Assembly: GCA_007745635.1 (NCBI GenBank)
Contig: CP036272.1
Span: 1,344,792 to 1,408,791 of the forward strand
Reading direction: 5' to 3'
Length of the DNA stretch: 64,000 nucleotides
Source of the DNA: Stieleria bergensis
Lineage (GTDB): Bacteria; Planctomycetota; Planctomycetia; Pirellulales; Pirellulaceae
The notes beneath the pieces were generated by a model that worked only from the letters and a program-made list of their open reading frames with translations, made no database searches and had not been told where the DNA came from. Shown here piece by piece: positions 38,175-47,717 of the stretch. The translations under genes were made by a program, and so were the position numbers. How positions within the stretch are numbered: position 1 is the first letter of the stretch; each line of letters opens with the position of its first letter.

Positions 38175-38711
38175 ATGACGAAACCGATTTCTCCGATTCC
38201 GATCTCGCAGGCTTACCGGTTCTGTCCGCAATGCGGTGCCGAGTCTCAGCCGATCTCGGGGGGACCGTTTCGATGTCCGCAGTGCAGCTTCACTCAATTC
38301 TTTGGTCCCGTGGCTGCTGTTGGAGCGTTGGTGGTCGATGATCAGAATCGATTATTGCTGCTCCGCCGAGCACGTGATCCTGGCCAAGGCATGCTTGGCT
38401 TGCCCGGTGGCTTTGTCGATCCCGGGGAAACCATCGAAGAAGCGTTGCGTCGCGAGTGCACCGAGGAAACCAATTTGCAGATTCAGCAAGCAGACTTGTT
38501 GGTCTCGTTTCCCAATCGATATGAGTACCACGGCTTGGTCTCTCCGGTGATCGATCTGTTCTATGTTTGTACCGTTCAAGACGTCACCGCGATCGAATTG
38601 CAAGTGGCGGAAGTCGATCAGTATCACTGGGTGCTGCCTGGTGAGGAACCACTTGATCAAATGGCATTTGAGTCCAACCGCCGTGCCATTGAGTTGTTTC
38701 GTGCGGGCTGA
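38175..38711 (+). CDS. Nudix hydrolase with N-terminal zinc ribbon
   Basis: A 178-residue pyrophosphohydrolase. From the ATG at 38175 it has two CxxC pairs (Cys17, 20, 34, 37) forming a zinc ribbon like that in NudC-type enzymes. A Nudix box follows, with GGFVDPGETIEEALRRE (78-94) and EE at 97-98; the final Gly of the box is replaced by Thr99. The substrate is a nucleoside diphosphate derivative, not determinable. The frame is open 33 codons upstream, but the ATG gives the natural start of the ribbon. mqnB follows at 57 bp. Confidence 0.88.
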   Translation: MTKPISPIPISQAYRFCPQCGAESQPISGGPFRCPQCSFTQFFGPVAAVGALVVDDQNRLLLLRRARDPGQGMLGLPGGFVDPGETIEEALRRECTEETNLQIQQADLLVSFPNRYEYHGLVSPVIDLFYVCTVQDVTAIELQVAEVDQYHWVLPGEEPLDQMAFESNRRAIELFRAG

Positions 38712-38767
38712 GGCATGATCGATCGGACTGGCCAGTCGCTCGCCGGTGCTGCTGTAAGGAGCCTGCT

Positions 38768-39463
38768 TTGAAACAAGATCTGTTGTTGACGGCAACCGAA
38801 ATGGAACGCGACGGGATTGCCCAGTTTGATGGCTTGGCTGCCGATCGTGTGAACGTTCAAGTGATCGGCGTGGGCTTGGTCGCCGCGGCAATTCATACCA
38901 TGCAGGCACTGCAGCGGTTCCAGCCAGCGCGGGTCATCGTCGCTGGGATCGCCGGCCGGTTTGGTCGCGCTGATGGCTTGAATGACGCTGATGGCTTGAA
39001 TGACGGCACTGACCTTGATGCGGCGACAGATGTTCCGCAGCATGCCCACTGGTTTCGAAGTCTCGCCCTGGATGGGATCGGAGTGGGCCAAGCTGATCAG
39101 TTTCTTGATCCGCAAGACTTGGGCTGGGACTTCGCTGGAAAGGGGACGCGGAATGTGGATTGTGCCCTGCCCTGCCCTGTTGATCAGGTGACCGGTTTAG
39201 CGGACGGTTATTTGTTAAGCGTCTGCGCAGCATCGGCCAGCGCCGAGGAAGCCCAGTGGAGGCAGCAGCGGTTTCCCGGCGCCGTTGCCGAAGACATGGA
39301 GTCGTACGCTGTTGTCAAAGCGTGCCAAGCGTTTGACGTGCCCGTGTTCGTGTTGCGCGGCTATTCGAACTCGGTGGGGTACCGGGACCACGCCTCTTGG
39401 AAAATTCAGCCCGCGTTGCAGTCGATTGCCAGTCAGTTGCAATGGTTTTGGAAAACTTGCTGA
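38768..39463 (+). CDS. mqnB: Futalosine hydrolase (MqnB)
   Basis: MqnB cleaves futalosine to dehypoxanthine futalosine and hypoxanthine in the menaquinone route that bypasses chorismate-derived Men enzymes. The 231-residue protein has nucleoside phosphorylase/MTAN features: VIGVGLVAAAIHT, VAGIAGRF, EDMESYAVVKAC with the ribose-binding Glu, and RGYSNSVGYRDHASWK with a catalytic Asp. It is assigned to MqnB rather than MTA/SAH nucleosidase mainly because mqnD follows immediately. An 18-bp unit is duplicated in frame (38969-39004), adding a GLNDAD repeat in a loop. Confidence 0.85.
   Translation: MKQDLLLTATEMERDGIAQFDGLAADRVNVQVIGVGLVAAAIHTMQALQRFQPARVIVAGIAGRFGRADGLNDADGLNDGTDLDAATDVPQHAHWFRSLALDGIGVGQADQFLDPQDLGWDFAGKGTRNVDCALPCPVDQVTGLADGYLLSVCAASASAEEAQWRQQRFPGAVAEDMESYAVVKACQAFDVPVFVLRGYSNSVGYRDHASWKIQPALQSIASQLQWFWKTC
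38969..39004 (+). repeat. 18-bp in-frame tandem duplication in mqnB
   Basis: GCTGATGGCTTGAATGAC occurs twice in perfect copy (38969-38986 and 38987-39004). It adds six residues, ADGLND, to a surface-loop region of MqnB without breaking the frame. Confidence 0.92.
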
Positions 39464-39504
39464 TTGATCCTTTCCCTGTCACTCATTCGCATCCAAAGAC
39501 AATC

Positions 39505-40344
39505 ATGGCAAAGCCGATTCGTTTAGGTATCTCCACCTGCCCCAATGACACGTTCACGTTCTATGGATTGATCAATGATTTGGTTGATCGTCGGGGCTTA
39601 GAATTTCAGATTGAATTGTTGGACATTCAGCAACTGAATGATGGATTGTTTGGCAATCAGTTTGACGTTGCCAAGTGCAGTTTTCATGCGGCTCTGTTGC
39701 TGAGCGATTCCAAGACGGTGTTGCCCAGCGGTTCAGCATTGGGCTTTGGTGTTGGGCCGTTGCTGTTGGCCAGTCAGGCTGATTCGCAGCCACAGACCAA
39801 GCAGCAAGTCACGTTGTGTCCGGGCAAACACACCACCGCAACCATGCTGTTTCGATTGTTCTATCCAGAGACCACCACCGTCCAGCATGTGGTGTTTTCT
39901 GACATCATGCCCGCGCTAGTCAAGCAGACGGCCGACTTTGGTGTGTGCATCCACGAAGGTCGTTTCACGTGGCAGGATCAGGGGTTGGCCTTGGTCGAAG
40001 ATCTTGGGACGCGTTGGGAGCAGGAGACCGATTGTCCGCTGCCGCTGGGCGGTTTGGTTGCCAAGGATTCTTTAGGCGATGAGTTGATCGCTGACGTGCA
40101 GGCGGTGGTCCATGACTCGCTGCAATGTGCTCTGGCAGATCCTAAGCAAGCACTGCCAACCATGCGGAAATACGCCCAGGAGTTTGAAGATGAGGTTTTG
40201 ATGAAACATGTGCACTTGTACGTCAATGACTGGACCGTCGCTTTGGGGACGGTTGGTGAAAACGCTTTGCAGCAATTGAATCAACAAGCCAAACGCTGTG
40301 GGCTGATCGCTGATGATCAGTCCGGTCTGCGCATTTTTGCCTGA
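39505..40344 (+). CDS. mqnD: 1,4-dihydroxy-6-naphthoate synthase (MqnD)
   Basis: MqnD converts cyclic dehypoxanthine futalosine to 1,4-dihydroxy-6-naphthoate, a late step of the futalosine menaquinone pathway. The periplasmic-binding-protein-like fold begins with RLGISTCPNDTFTFYGL. DVAKCSFHAAL and GFGVGPLLLA are typical MqnD segments, as is DFGVCIHEGRFTW with its conserved His. The ATG at 39505 is used; the open frame begins earlier inside mqnB, but that upstream part has no MqnD similarity. It is co-transcribed with mqnB, with 41 bp between them. mqnA, mqnC and mqnE are elsewhere. Confidence 0.95.
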   Translation: MAKPIRLGISTCPNDTFTFYGLINDLVDRRGLEFQIELLDIQQLNDGLFGNQFDVAKCSFHAALLLSDSKTVLPSGSALGFGVGPLLLASQADSQPQTKQQVTLCPGKHTTATMLFRLFYPETTTVQHVVFSDIMPALVKQTADFGVCIHEGRFTWQDQGLALVEDLGTRWEQETDCPLPLGGLVAKDSLGDELIADVQAVVHDSLQCALADPKQALPTMRKYAQEFEDEVLMKHVHLYVNDWTVALGTVGENALQQLNQQAKRCGLIADDQSGLRIFA

Positions 40345-40544
40345 TGCGATAGTGTTTCGCCCGGTCCGTTAGGCAGGTGGTTGATGGATCATTTTGGGGG
40401 TGCGGGCGGTGGTCGGTCTAATCGCCAGCGGAGACTGGCATTGGACGGATTTGGCTGGATGCTTTAATCTGTTAGCGGACAGCTCGTCGTAGGACCTTCT
40501 GAGCTGGTCGTCCGTTAGTCACGCAACGAAATGGAATCGAATCG

Positions 40545-41030
40545 ATGTCAACCAAACGCGTGTTGTTTGTTTGTATGGGGAATATCTGTCGTTCACCGGC
40601 GGGCGAAGCGGTGATGAATCGCTTTGCCGAAGAGTTCGGCGTGGACGTTGAAGTTCAGTCAGCTGGGACGCATGGTTATCACGTTGGCGATCGTGCCGAT
40701 CCCAGGATGCGGACCGCTGCGGAGGATCGTGGCTACGACTTGGCTAGTCTAGCGCAGCAGGTCACTGAAGCAGATTTGGCAGAAGGCGTCTATGACTTGG
40801 TGCTAGCGATGGATGCCGACAACTATCAAAACTTGATGGATCTGGCGGGTGGATCAACAGATCACATTCGCATGTTTAGCGATTACCTCGACGGCAACTG
40901 GCCGAGTGACGTTCCTGACCCCTATTACGGCGAAGCGGACGGTTTTGGCGAAGTTCTGGACATGCTTGAAGAGGGTTGTCCCGTCATTCTGCAAACCCTG
41001 GCCGGAGAAGCCATCTTCGACAACTCCTGA
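40545..41030 (+). CDS. Low-molecular-weight protein-tyrosine phosphatase
   Basis: A 161-residue cysteine phosphatase. The P-loop CMGNICRS gives nucleophile Cys10 and Arg16 (CX5R). The general acid lies in DPYYG near residue 125. It may remove phosphate from tyrosine kinases of exopolysaccharide export or from arginine phosphate sites; the partner is not in the window. The gene stands alone with a 200-bp upstream gap. Confidence 0.93.
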   Translation: MSTKRVLFVCMGNICRSPAGEAVMNRFAEEFGVDVEVQSAGTHGYHVGDRADPRMRTAAEDRGYDLASLAQQVTEADLAEGVYDLVLAMDADNYQNLMDLAGGSTDHIRMFSDYLDGNWPSDVPDPYYGEADGFGEVLDMLEEGCPVILQTLAGEAIFDNS

Positions 41031-41107
41031 ACAGGGACAGAGTTCAAGGCTGCAGAATTTTAGCCAAGCGTGGCCTTGAAGATCTGCAGGTTAGCCACGC
41101 GGGGTGC

Positions 41108-41167
41108 CGTGCAAGCACGGCCCCCTATCGAACGCAGCCCCGGTTCGATGAAATTGCGATTGCCCAG
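41108..41167. repeat. Second copy of the dispersed intergenic module
   Basis: CGTGCAAGCACGGCCCCCTA (41108-41127) matches 21386-21405 at 17 of 20 bases. After the same 16-bp spacing, a 24-bp block beginning TTCGATGAAATTGCGATTGC (41144-41167) matches 21422-21445 at 23 of 24. Here the arm itself folds, as GCCGTGC AA GCACGGC. It lies just downstream of sodA, in the same relative place as the first copy beside the DUF1559 gene. Confidence 0.75.
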
Positions 41168-41260
41168 AGAAAAGTCCGGGAATCGCAACATCACCAGAAA
41201 GATAAGATGTTCAAAGCGCTGCGAGCTTGCACACACCCTGTTGGTGTGCGGGGGATGAAC

Positions 41261-41884
<624 letters not shown>

Positions 41885-42023
41885 TGCGAGCTTTCTCCAA
41901 TATTTCGAGATGGTGAAGTGACTGGGAAGTGGATGTTTCAAACGATAGCAATCGAAGGACCGCTGCCCAAGTGGGGGCAGCGGTGGAGACCAGCAAATCA
42001 GTTGATCCGGGCTAGCGGTCGGC

Positions 42024-42596
42024 TTAGAGTTCAGCTTCGATCGCTGAGAGCAGTTCTTTGTCGCTGGGTTTGGTGCGAGGCTGAAAGCGTCCAACGAGCT
42101 GTCCTTCGCGGTCGATCAGGAACTTTTCAAAGTTCCAGCTGACGTTGCCCTTTCCTTTGGGCTTGATGTCTTTGGCGGTCAAGTACTTGTAGAGGTCGGC
42201 AGCGCCGTCACCATTGACTTCCACTTTGCTGAACATGGGAAAGGAGACGTCGTACCGATCGCTGCAGAAGGTCGCGATTTCGGCGTCGGTGCCGGGTTCT
42301 TGCTTGCCAAACTGGTTGCAAGGGAATCCGAGGATCACCAGGCCTTTGCCTTTATATTCCTTGTACAGATCTTCCAGGCCGGCGTACTGAGGAGTCAATC
42401 CACAGCGGCTGGCGGTGTTGACGATCAGGACGACCTTGCCTTCGTAGTCTTCCAGGTCAACAACTTCGCCCTTGATGTTTTTGACTTTGAAATTCAACGC
42501 ACATTCGTGGTCCGCATCTGCGGTTGCGACCAGGCCACTGAGGCTTAGAACGCAGATCGCCAGGGTCGCAGTCGCAAAGGATTTGATCAGGGTCAT
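42024..42596 (-). CDS. Exported glutathione peroxidase-like thiol peroxidase
   Basis: A GPx-family peroxidase of 190 residues with a signal peptide (about 1-28). Active-site elements are the peroxidatic Cys65 in [11 protein letters not shown], a second Cys93 in [12 protein letters not shown], and the Trp/Asn of WNFEKF. Bacterial Cys-type enzymes normally use thioredoxin-like reductants. The export signal suggests a periplasmic site, complementing the cytoplasmic SodA. The ATG at 42596 immediately precedes the signal peptide. Confidence 0.93.
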   Translation of the reverse strand: MTLIKSFATATLAICVLSLSGLVATADADHECALNFKVKNIKGEVVDLEDYEGKVVLIVNTASRCGLTPQYAGLEDLYKEYKGKGLVILGFPCNQFGKQEPGTDAEIATFCSDRYDVSFPMFSKVEVNGDGAADLYKYLTAKDIKPKGKGNVSWNFEKFLIDREGQLVGRFQPRTKPSDKELLSAIEAEL

Positions 42597-43014
42597 GGGA
42601 GAGTCTCTCGATTAAAGGTTGGAAAATGGAGGGAATTCGATTGTGGCGAAACACAGCGAACATTTTGAGCTGTATTGTTGCGAGCCGACCAGTGGAGGCT
42701 TCAACGAACCGTACCCGTGCTGAGCGCCAACGCCGGCCGAAGGGTTCGCCAAAGGTCCTTTCGGCCCGGGCCGTGGTTATGGGCAGCAGTTTTGGAAGTC
42801 TGTTGCCCGGTGCGTTACCAGTTGGCGGGGGGGAAGGTCGTTCAGTGGGAGAATTTTCAAGTTCTAGGGCGAGTATACCGGCCCTGCTAGTGGCGACGGG
42901 CGGTTAGGGAGGTTAGTTTCTTGGTTTTGTACGCTAGGCGCGGTTTTTGCTTGCAACAGATTTCAAGACACGTCAATATCGCCACGCCCACTGATTAATT
43001 CTTCCCCAAGGTAA
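42597..43014. promoter_or_regulatory. Divergent region between GPx and MFS genes
   Basis: 418 bp with no gene, holding the promoters of the divergent peroxidase and MFS genes. The middle is GC-rich with short imperfect inverted repeats around 42765-42780. A T-rich stretch near 42912-42953 may belong to the MFS promoter. Confidence 0.4.
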
Positions 43015-44544
43015 ATGCGACAGATGGAAAATCGGAAAAAACTACTCACAGCGGGGTTCCTCACCCTGATTGCAGCCGGGATCGGGTTTGCGGTTCGTGG
43101 AGGTTTGTTGGACATTTGGTCCGCGCAGTATGGTTTCACGATGACCGAATTGGGTCAGATCACCGGCGGAGGTCTGCTGGGATTTGGTTTGGTGATTCTC
43201 TTTGCCGGGCTTTTGGTCGACTTCGTTGGCTACAAAAATTTGCTCGTTCTGGCGATGGTTTGTCACGTCGTCTCAGCGGTCATGCTGTTCTTCGCGACTC
43301 CGATTTTTAATGCTGCCGGGAAAGACGCAGTTTACGATGTGCTGTTCTGGTCCGCGTTTATTTTTGCCGTCGGCAATGGTATTTGCGAGGCCGTGATTAA
43401 CCCGCTGACCGCGGCTCTCTACCCCAAGCAAAAAACACACTATCTGAACATCCTGCACGCTGGCTGGCCAGCAGGTTTGGTGATTGGAGGCCTGATCGTT
43501 TTCGCAAAAGAAAGTATCGGCTGGGAAATCTTGTTGGCGACTTACCTCATTCCTGTCGCGATGTACGGGGTGATCACGCTGAAAGAAACCTTCCCGAAGA
43601 CGGATGCTCAAGAGGGTTCGATTTCGTACGGGGGGATGTTTGCCAGCTTGATGGGGCCGTTCTTCATGATCCTGCTGGTCGCTCACGCGTGCGTGGGATA
43701 TGTCGAACTTGGGACCGACAGCTGGATCAACAAGATCACCGGTGGAATTCTCAGCAGCGCAATGTTGGGTACGGCGCTGTTCATCTACACGTCGCTCTTG
43801 ATGACAGGCTTGCGATTTTTCGCTGGACCGATCGTGCACAAGATTTCTTCGCTGGGCTTGCTGTTGATTTCAGCTGTGACCGGTGCGACGGGTTTGTACC
43901 TGATTAGTATCGGCGATAGCGTTCCCTTCATGTTCTTCGCAGCCACGGTTTATGCCCTTGGGAAAACCTTTCTTTGGCCAACCATGCTTGGTGTTGTTGG
44001 TGAGCGTTTCCCCAAGAGTGCCACCGTTGCGATGGCTTTGATGGGATTCATCGGCATGACCTCCGCCGGTTTGTTGGGTGGCCCTGGTATTGGGTACAAG
44101 CAAGACTACTTTGCGTCGAAGTACATCCAAGAGAACAATCCGGAAACGTTTGAACGTGTGCAAGCGCCCAATGAAAACTCCTTCCTGTTCTTCCCAGCAA
44201 TCACTGGTATCGATGGTTCGAAGGCTGGAATGCTGTCCGACAATGGCGAGGCAGTGCTGAAAGATGTCGAGATTGCAGCCGATCAAATTGATGACAAGGC
44301 ATTCACCAGCTTGCGAGAGAAAGCAGCTTGGTGGTCGGAAAACGAAGAATTTGCGAAGACGGATGCTGGCCCTGTCGCTGAGGCGACACTGTATGGCAGT
44401 CGGATGGCGATTCGCGTGACAGCCTTGGTCCCAGCAACGATGGCGGTGCTGTATCTGATCTTGTTGCTTGCCTTCAAAGCACCGGCCGGCGGGCACACCG
44501 AAGAGGCCGAAGAGATCGCTCAGTCAGGTCCTGCTGAATATTGA
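43015..44544 (+). CDS. MFS transporter
   Basis: A 509-residue major facilitator protein with about twelve membrane helices. The N-half starts AGFLTLIAAGIGFAVRGGLLDIW. The loop between helices 2 and 3 reads DFVGYKN, a weak form of the DxxGRR motif. A large soluble insertion (about 375-460), rich in Glu and Lys, separates the last helices from the rest. The start of the family resembles sugar or nucleoside porters of planctomycetes; the substrate is unknown. AAGG precedes the ATG at 43015, and a second ATG lies three codons on. A strong terminator follows. Confidence 0.85.
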   Translation: MRQMENRKKLLTAGFLTLIAAGIGFAVRGGLLDIWSAQYGFTMTELGQITGGGLLGFGLVILFAGLLVDFVGYKNLLVLAMVCHVVSAVMLFFATPIFNAAGKDAVYDVLFWSAFIFAVGNGICEAVINPLTAALYPKQKTHYLNILHAGWPAGLVIGGLIVFAKESIGWEILLATYLIPVAMYGVITLKETFPKTDAQEGSISYGGMFASLMGPFFMILLVAHACVGYVELGTDSWINKITGGILSSAMLGTALFIYTSLLMTGLRFFAGPIVHKISSLGLLLISAVTGATGLYLISIGDSVPFMFFAATVYALGKTFLWPTMLGVVGERFPKSATVAMALMGFIGMTSAGLLGGPGIGYKQDYFASKYIQENNPETFERVQAPNENSFLFFPAITGIDGSKAGMLSDNGEAVLKDVEIAADQIDDKAFTSLREKAAWWSENEEFAKTDAGPVAEATLYGSRMAIRVTALVPATMAVLYLILLLAFKAPAGGHTEEAEEIAQSGPAEY

Positions 44545-44596
44545 GCTGAATCTAGATGACGGCCCGCGCAGGGCTGAACTCGGAATTTTGCATGTG

Positions 44597-44633
44597 AAAC
44601 GCCCCGAAGTCTATCGCTTCGGGGCGTTTTTCT
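44597..44633 (+). terminator. Rho-independent terminator after the MFS gene
   Basis: A perfect 13-bp stem, AAACGCCCCGAAG (44597-44609) and CTTCGGGGCGTTT (44617-44629), with a 7-nt loop, followed by more T and a T-rich tail. It lies about 50 bp past the stop codon and isolates aspS from the transporter gene. Confidence 0.93.
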
Positions 44634-44763
44634 TGTTTCTGCCAGTGGATCCCAATGGAAGTGCTTAGATCTCCCCTGAGCAATGGCTGTTTTTCTGTCT
44701 AGAATCTCGCTTCATTGTTACGGTTTAACCATGCTCAGTTTCCTCGTTTCCACCTGAAGTCCT

Positions 44764-46539
44764 GTGCTACGCACTCACACCTGCGGACAACTCCGCAAAG
44801 AACATGTCGGTACTGAAGTCACCCTGTGCGGTTGGGTGGAGAACAAACGCGATCACGGTGGAGCAGTCTTCATTGACTTGCGTGACCGCTATGGTTTGAC
44901 GCAGGTTGTCATCGGGCCGCCAGAGGCTGAGCAAGCCAGTATCGACGCTGCCGGCCACGTCTCAGCGGAAAGCGTGATCAAGGTGGTCGGCGTGGTCGCC
45001 AATCGTTTGGAAGGCAAAACAAACGACAAACTGGCGACCGGCGAAATCGAAGTCCGCTGCCCCAAGCTGGAAATCTTAAACGCTTGCCAAACCCCACCGT
45101 TCACACCCAATCAGCCTGACCTGCCCGGTGAGGACTTGCGGTTGAAGTATCGCTTCCTTGACCTGCGTCGCCAGGAGATGCAGCGGGCGATGGTGTTGCG
45201 CAGCCAAGTCATCAAGATCATGCGTGACTACTTCGCCGAGCATGACTTCATCGATGTTGAAACACCGATCTTGGGACGCAGCACGCCTGAAGGTGCGCGT
45301 GACTACCTGGTGCCTAGCCGTGTGCACCCCGGTGACTTTTATGCCTTGCCTCAGTCGCCACAGCTGTACAAACAAATCCTGATGGTGGCCGGTTTCGATC
45401 GCTACGTGCAGGTGGCAAAGTGTTTCCGCGACGAAGACTTGCGTGCAGACCGCCAGCCTGAATTCACTCAGCTTGACTTGGAAATGTCATTCGTTGACGC
45501 GGATGACATCATGGGATTGATTGATGGCCTAGTGGCCAAGACCGCGCAGCAAGTCTTGGGCAAAGAGGTCACCTTGCCACTGCCACGCATGACCTACGAA
45601 GAAGCCATGCGACGGTTTGGGCACGATGCGCCCGATTTGCGTTTCGACATGGAAATCGTCGATATCACCGAAGTGGCCAAGAAGACCGAATTCCGCGTCT
45701 TCCGTGGAACTGCCGATGCTGGCAACTTTGTTCGCGGCCTGCGAGCTGTGGGGGCGGCTGAAAAGTATTCACGGCGTCAGATCGATGAACTGACCGAGTT
45801 TGTCAAGGAATTCGGGGCCAAGGGCTTGGCGTGGTTCCGAGTGGAAGAAAATGGGACGCTCTGGAGTCCTGTCGCGAAGAACTTTGACGAAGAACACTTG
45901 GCTGAAATTAAGTCACTGATGGGCGGTGAGCCTGGTGACTTGCTGATGTTCTTGGCGGACACCTGGGATGTGACTTGCAAAGGTTTGTACGCGCTTCGTA
46001 AGCGGCTCGGCAAGGAGCTTGAACTGTACGGCGACGATGACTTGCACTGCAGTTGGGTCACTGAGTTCCCGATGTTCGAACGCGACGAGGAGTCAGGACG
46101 CTGGGTGGCAATGCACCACCCCTTCACTGCCCCGCTGGAAAGTGACTTGGAAAAGTTGCAGGCCGAACCCGAAAACTGCCACGCTCAGGCCTACGATTTG
46201 GTCATCAATGGGAGCGAAGCCGGTGGTGGCACGATCCGAATCCATGATCAGGAAATCCAATCGCAGGTCTTTGACTTAATGGGCATCGATGAAGCGACAG
46301 CCGAAGATCGATTTGGCTTCTTGCTCAATGCCTTGCGTTACGGTGCACCGCCACACGGTGGGATTGCCTTGGGCGTCGATCGCTGGGTAATGCTGTTCGC
46401 CGGTCTGGAAAACATTCGCGAAGTGATCGCGTTTCCAAAGACGCAAAAGGCGTCCGACATGATGACTCAGGCTCCGGGCGAAGTCGACACGGATCAGTTG
46501 ACAGAACTCCACCTGCGAACGCTGGCCAAGAAGCAGTAG
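44764..46539 (+). CDS. aspS: Aspartate-tRNA ligase
   Basis: Class II synthetase of 591 residues. An N-terminal OB fold for anticodon binding starts LRTHTCGQL. Motif 2 is found in FRDEDLRADRQPEFTQLD. The bacterial GAD insertion domain spans about 285-420. Motif 3 is GIALGVDRWVMLFAG. The bacterial-type length suggests a standard or non-discriminating enzyme; which one cannot be told by eye. The start is GTG at 44764 with only a weak ribosome site. Confidence 0.97.
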   Translation: MLRTHTCGQLRKEHVGTEVTLCGWVENKRDHGGAVFIDLRDRYGLTQVVIGPPEAEQASIDAAGHVSAESVIKVVGVVANRLEGKTNDKLATGEIEVRCPKLEILNACQTPPFTPNQPDLPGEDLRLKYRFLDLRRQEMQRAMVLRSQVIKIMRDYFAEHDFIDVETPILGRSTPEGARDYLVPSRVHPGDFYALPQSPQLYKQILMVAGFDRYVQVAKCFRDEDLRADRQPEFTQLDLEMSFVDADDIMGLIDGLVAKTAQQVLGKEVTLPLPRMTYEEAMRRFGHDAPDLRFDMEIVDITEVAKKTEFRVFRGTADAGNFVRGLRAVGAAEKYSRRQIDELTEFVKEFGAKGLAWFRVEENGTLWSPVAKNFDEEHLAEIKSLMGGEPGDLLMFLADTWDVTCKGLYALRKRLGKELELYGDDDLHCSWVTEFPMFERDEESGRWVAMHHPFTAPLESDLEKLQAEPENCHAQAYDLVINGSEAGGGTIRIHDQEIQSQVFDLMGIDEATAEDRFGFLLNALRYGAPPHGGIALGVDRWVMLFAGLENIREVIAFPKTQKASDMMTQAPGEVDTDQLTELHLRTLAKKQ

Positions 46540-46671
46540 CTGGTTGGGGGATTTGCCTCGCAAGTCCACGCATTAAAACATTCTTGGTCAACATCCTCCC
46601 GAGCTGTCGTTACAATCTCGGGACGACGCCTGTCGTTTTGCTAAACTTATTCACTTCCTGGGAGACATTCC

Positions 46672-47583
46672 ATGCGCCGTCGTACCATGATTCAAGCCAC
46701 TCTTGCTGCTGGCATTGCTGGATGTGCCTTAAGCAAGCCGTCCTTGGTTGCAGCCGACGAGGCAGCCAAACAGGTTCCTTGGATTCGCAAGACGCTGAAG
46801 ATCGGCATGATCGGCGTCAAAGGTTCGTTGGAAGACAAGTTCAATGCAGCCCTGGAAGCTGGCTTTGAAGGTGTCGAAGTCAACGTGCCTGGCATCAATG
46901 TGGATGAAATCAATGCCGCTGCCAAAGCGACCGGAATCGTCATCGACGGTAGTGTCGGCGGAACCCACTGGAACATTCGTCATAGCGATCCTAAACCAGA
47001 GGTTCGTGCCAAGGCGCTGGATAACTTGATTCGCGGCATCGAAGAGACTGCCGCCGTCGGTGGTGACTCTTGCTTGTTGGTCGTTGGTCATGGAAAAGAT
47101 GGGACGCAAGAGGAAGTCGCCCAGCGCTCGCGCGAGAATATTCTCAAAGCATTGCCAACTGCTGAAAAGCACAACGTTTCTATTCTGGTCGAAAACGTCT
47201 GGAACCATTTCTTGTACGACCATGGTGGAGATCACACGCAGTCTGTGAAACCACTGGCCGATTACATCGATTCGTTTGACTCTCCCTTGGTCGGCTTGCA
47301 ATACGATCTGGGCAACCATTGGAAATATGGTGACACTGCTCAGTGGGTGCGCGATCTTGGACCTCGCATCAAAAAGCTGGACATCAAAGGCTTCTCGCGA
47401 GCAAACAACAGGTTCACCAAGGTCACCGAAGGTGATGTCAATTGGCCCGCGATTGAAAAAGCACTTCGTGACATTGGCTTTGTCGGCTGGTGTGCCGCTG
47501 AAGTTGGCGGTGGCGACTTGAATCGCTTGAAAGAGGTTGCTGCCAATATGGAAGCCGCTTTGAACTGTACCAAGAACGCCTAA
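46672..47583 (+). CDS. Exported sugar phosphate isomerase/epimerase-like TIM barrel
   Basis: A 303-residue AP-endonuclease-2/xylose-isomerase-like TIM barrel. The N-terminus MRRRTMIQATLAAGIAGCA has a twin-Arg-like start and a lipobox-like IAGC (Cys18), so Tat export or lipidation is possible. Barrel residues include LVENVWN, QYDLGNHWKYGD and AAEVGGG, with candidate metal-binding Glu, Asp and His. Planctomycetes carry many such proteins for sugar breakdown. The substrate is unknown. AspS is 132 bp upstream. Confidence 0.82.
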   Translation: MRRRTMIQATLAAGIAGCALSKPSLVAADEAAKQVPWIRKTLKIGMIGVKGSLEDKFNAALEAGFEGVEVNVPGINVDEINAAAKATGIVIDGSVGGTHWNIRHSDPKPEVRAKALDNLIRGIEETAAVGGDSCLLVVGHGKDGTQEEVAQRSRENILKALPTAEKHNVSILVENVWNHFLYDHGGDHTQSVKPLADYIDSFDSPLVGLQYDLGNHWKYGDTAQWVRDLGPRIKKLDIKGFSRANNRFTKVTEGDVNWPAIEKALRDIGFVGWCAAEVGGGDLNRLKEVAANMEAALNCTKNA

Positions 47584-47717
47584 CAGGCTGTCGCAAGCGA
47601 AAATCCGCTGCCTCGTCATTCGAACCGAAAACAAAGCCCGGTTCGAAAGTCGGGGGCAATGGTGGGGAATGTCCCCCCTTAAATCAACGGGCTTATTCTT
47701 AGTGGTCCATCAGCTTC
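47584..47717. other. Structured intergenic spacer
   Basis: 134 bp between the isomerase-like gene and rsmH. AAGCCCG (about 47634-47640) can pair with CGGGCTT (about 47689-47695), enclosing a second hairpin GGGGAATGTCCCC. A multi-stem structure of this kind could terminate the first gene or regulate rsmH; T residues follow only loosely. Confidence 0.35.
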
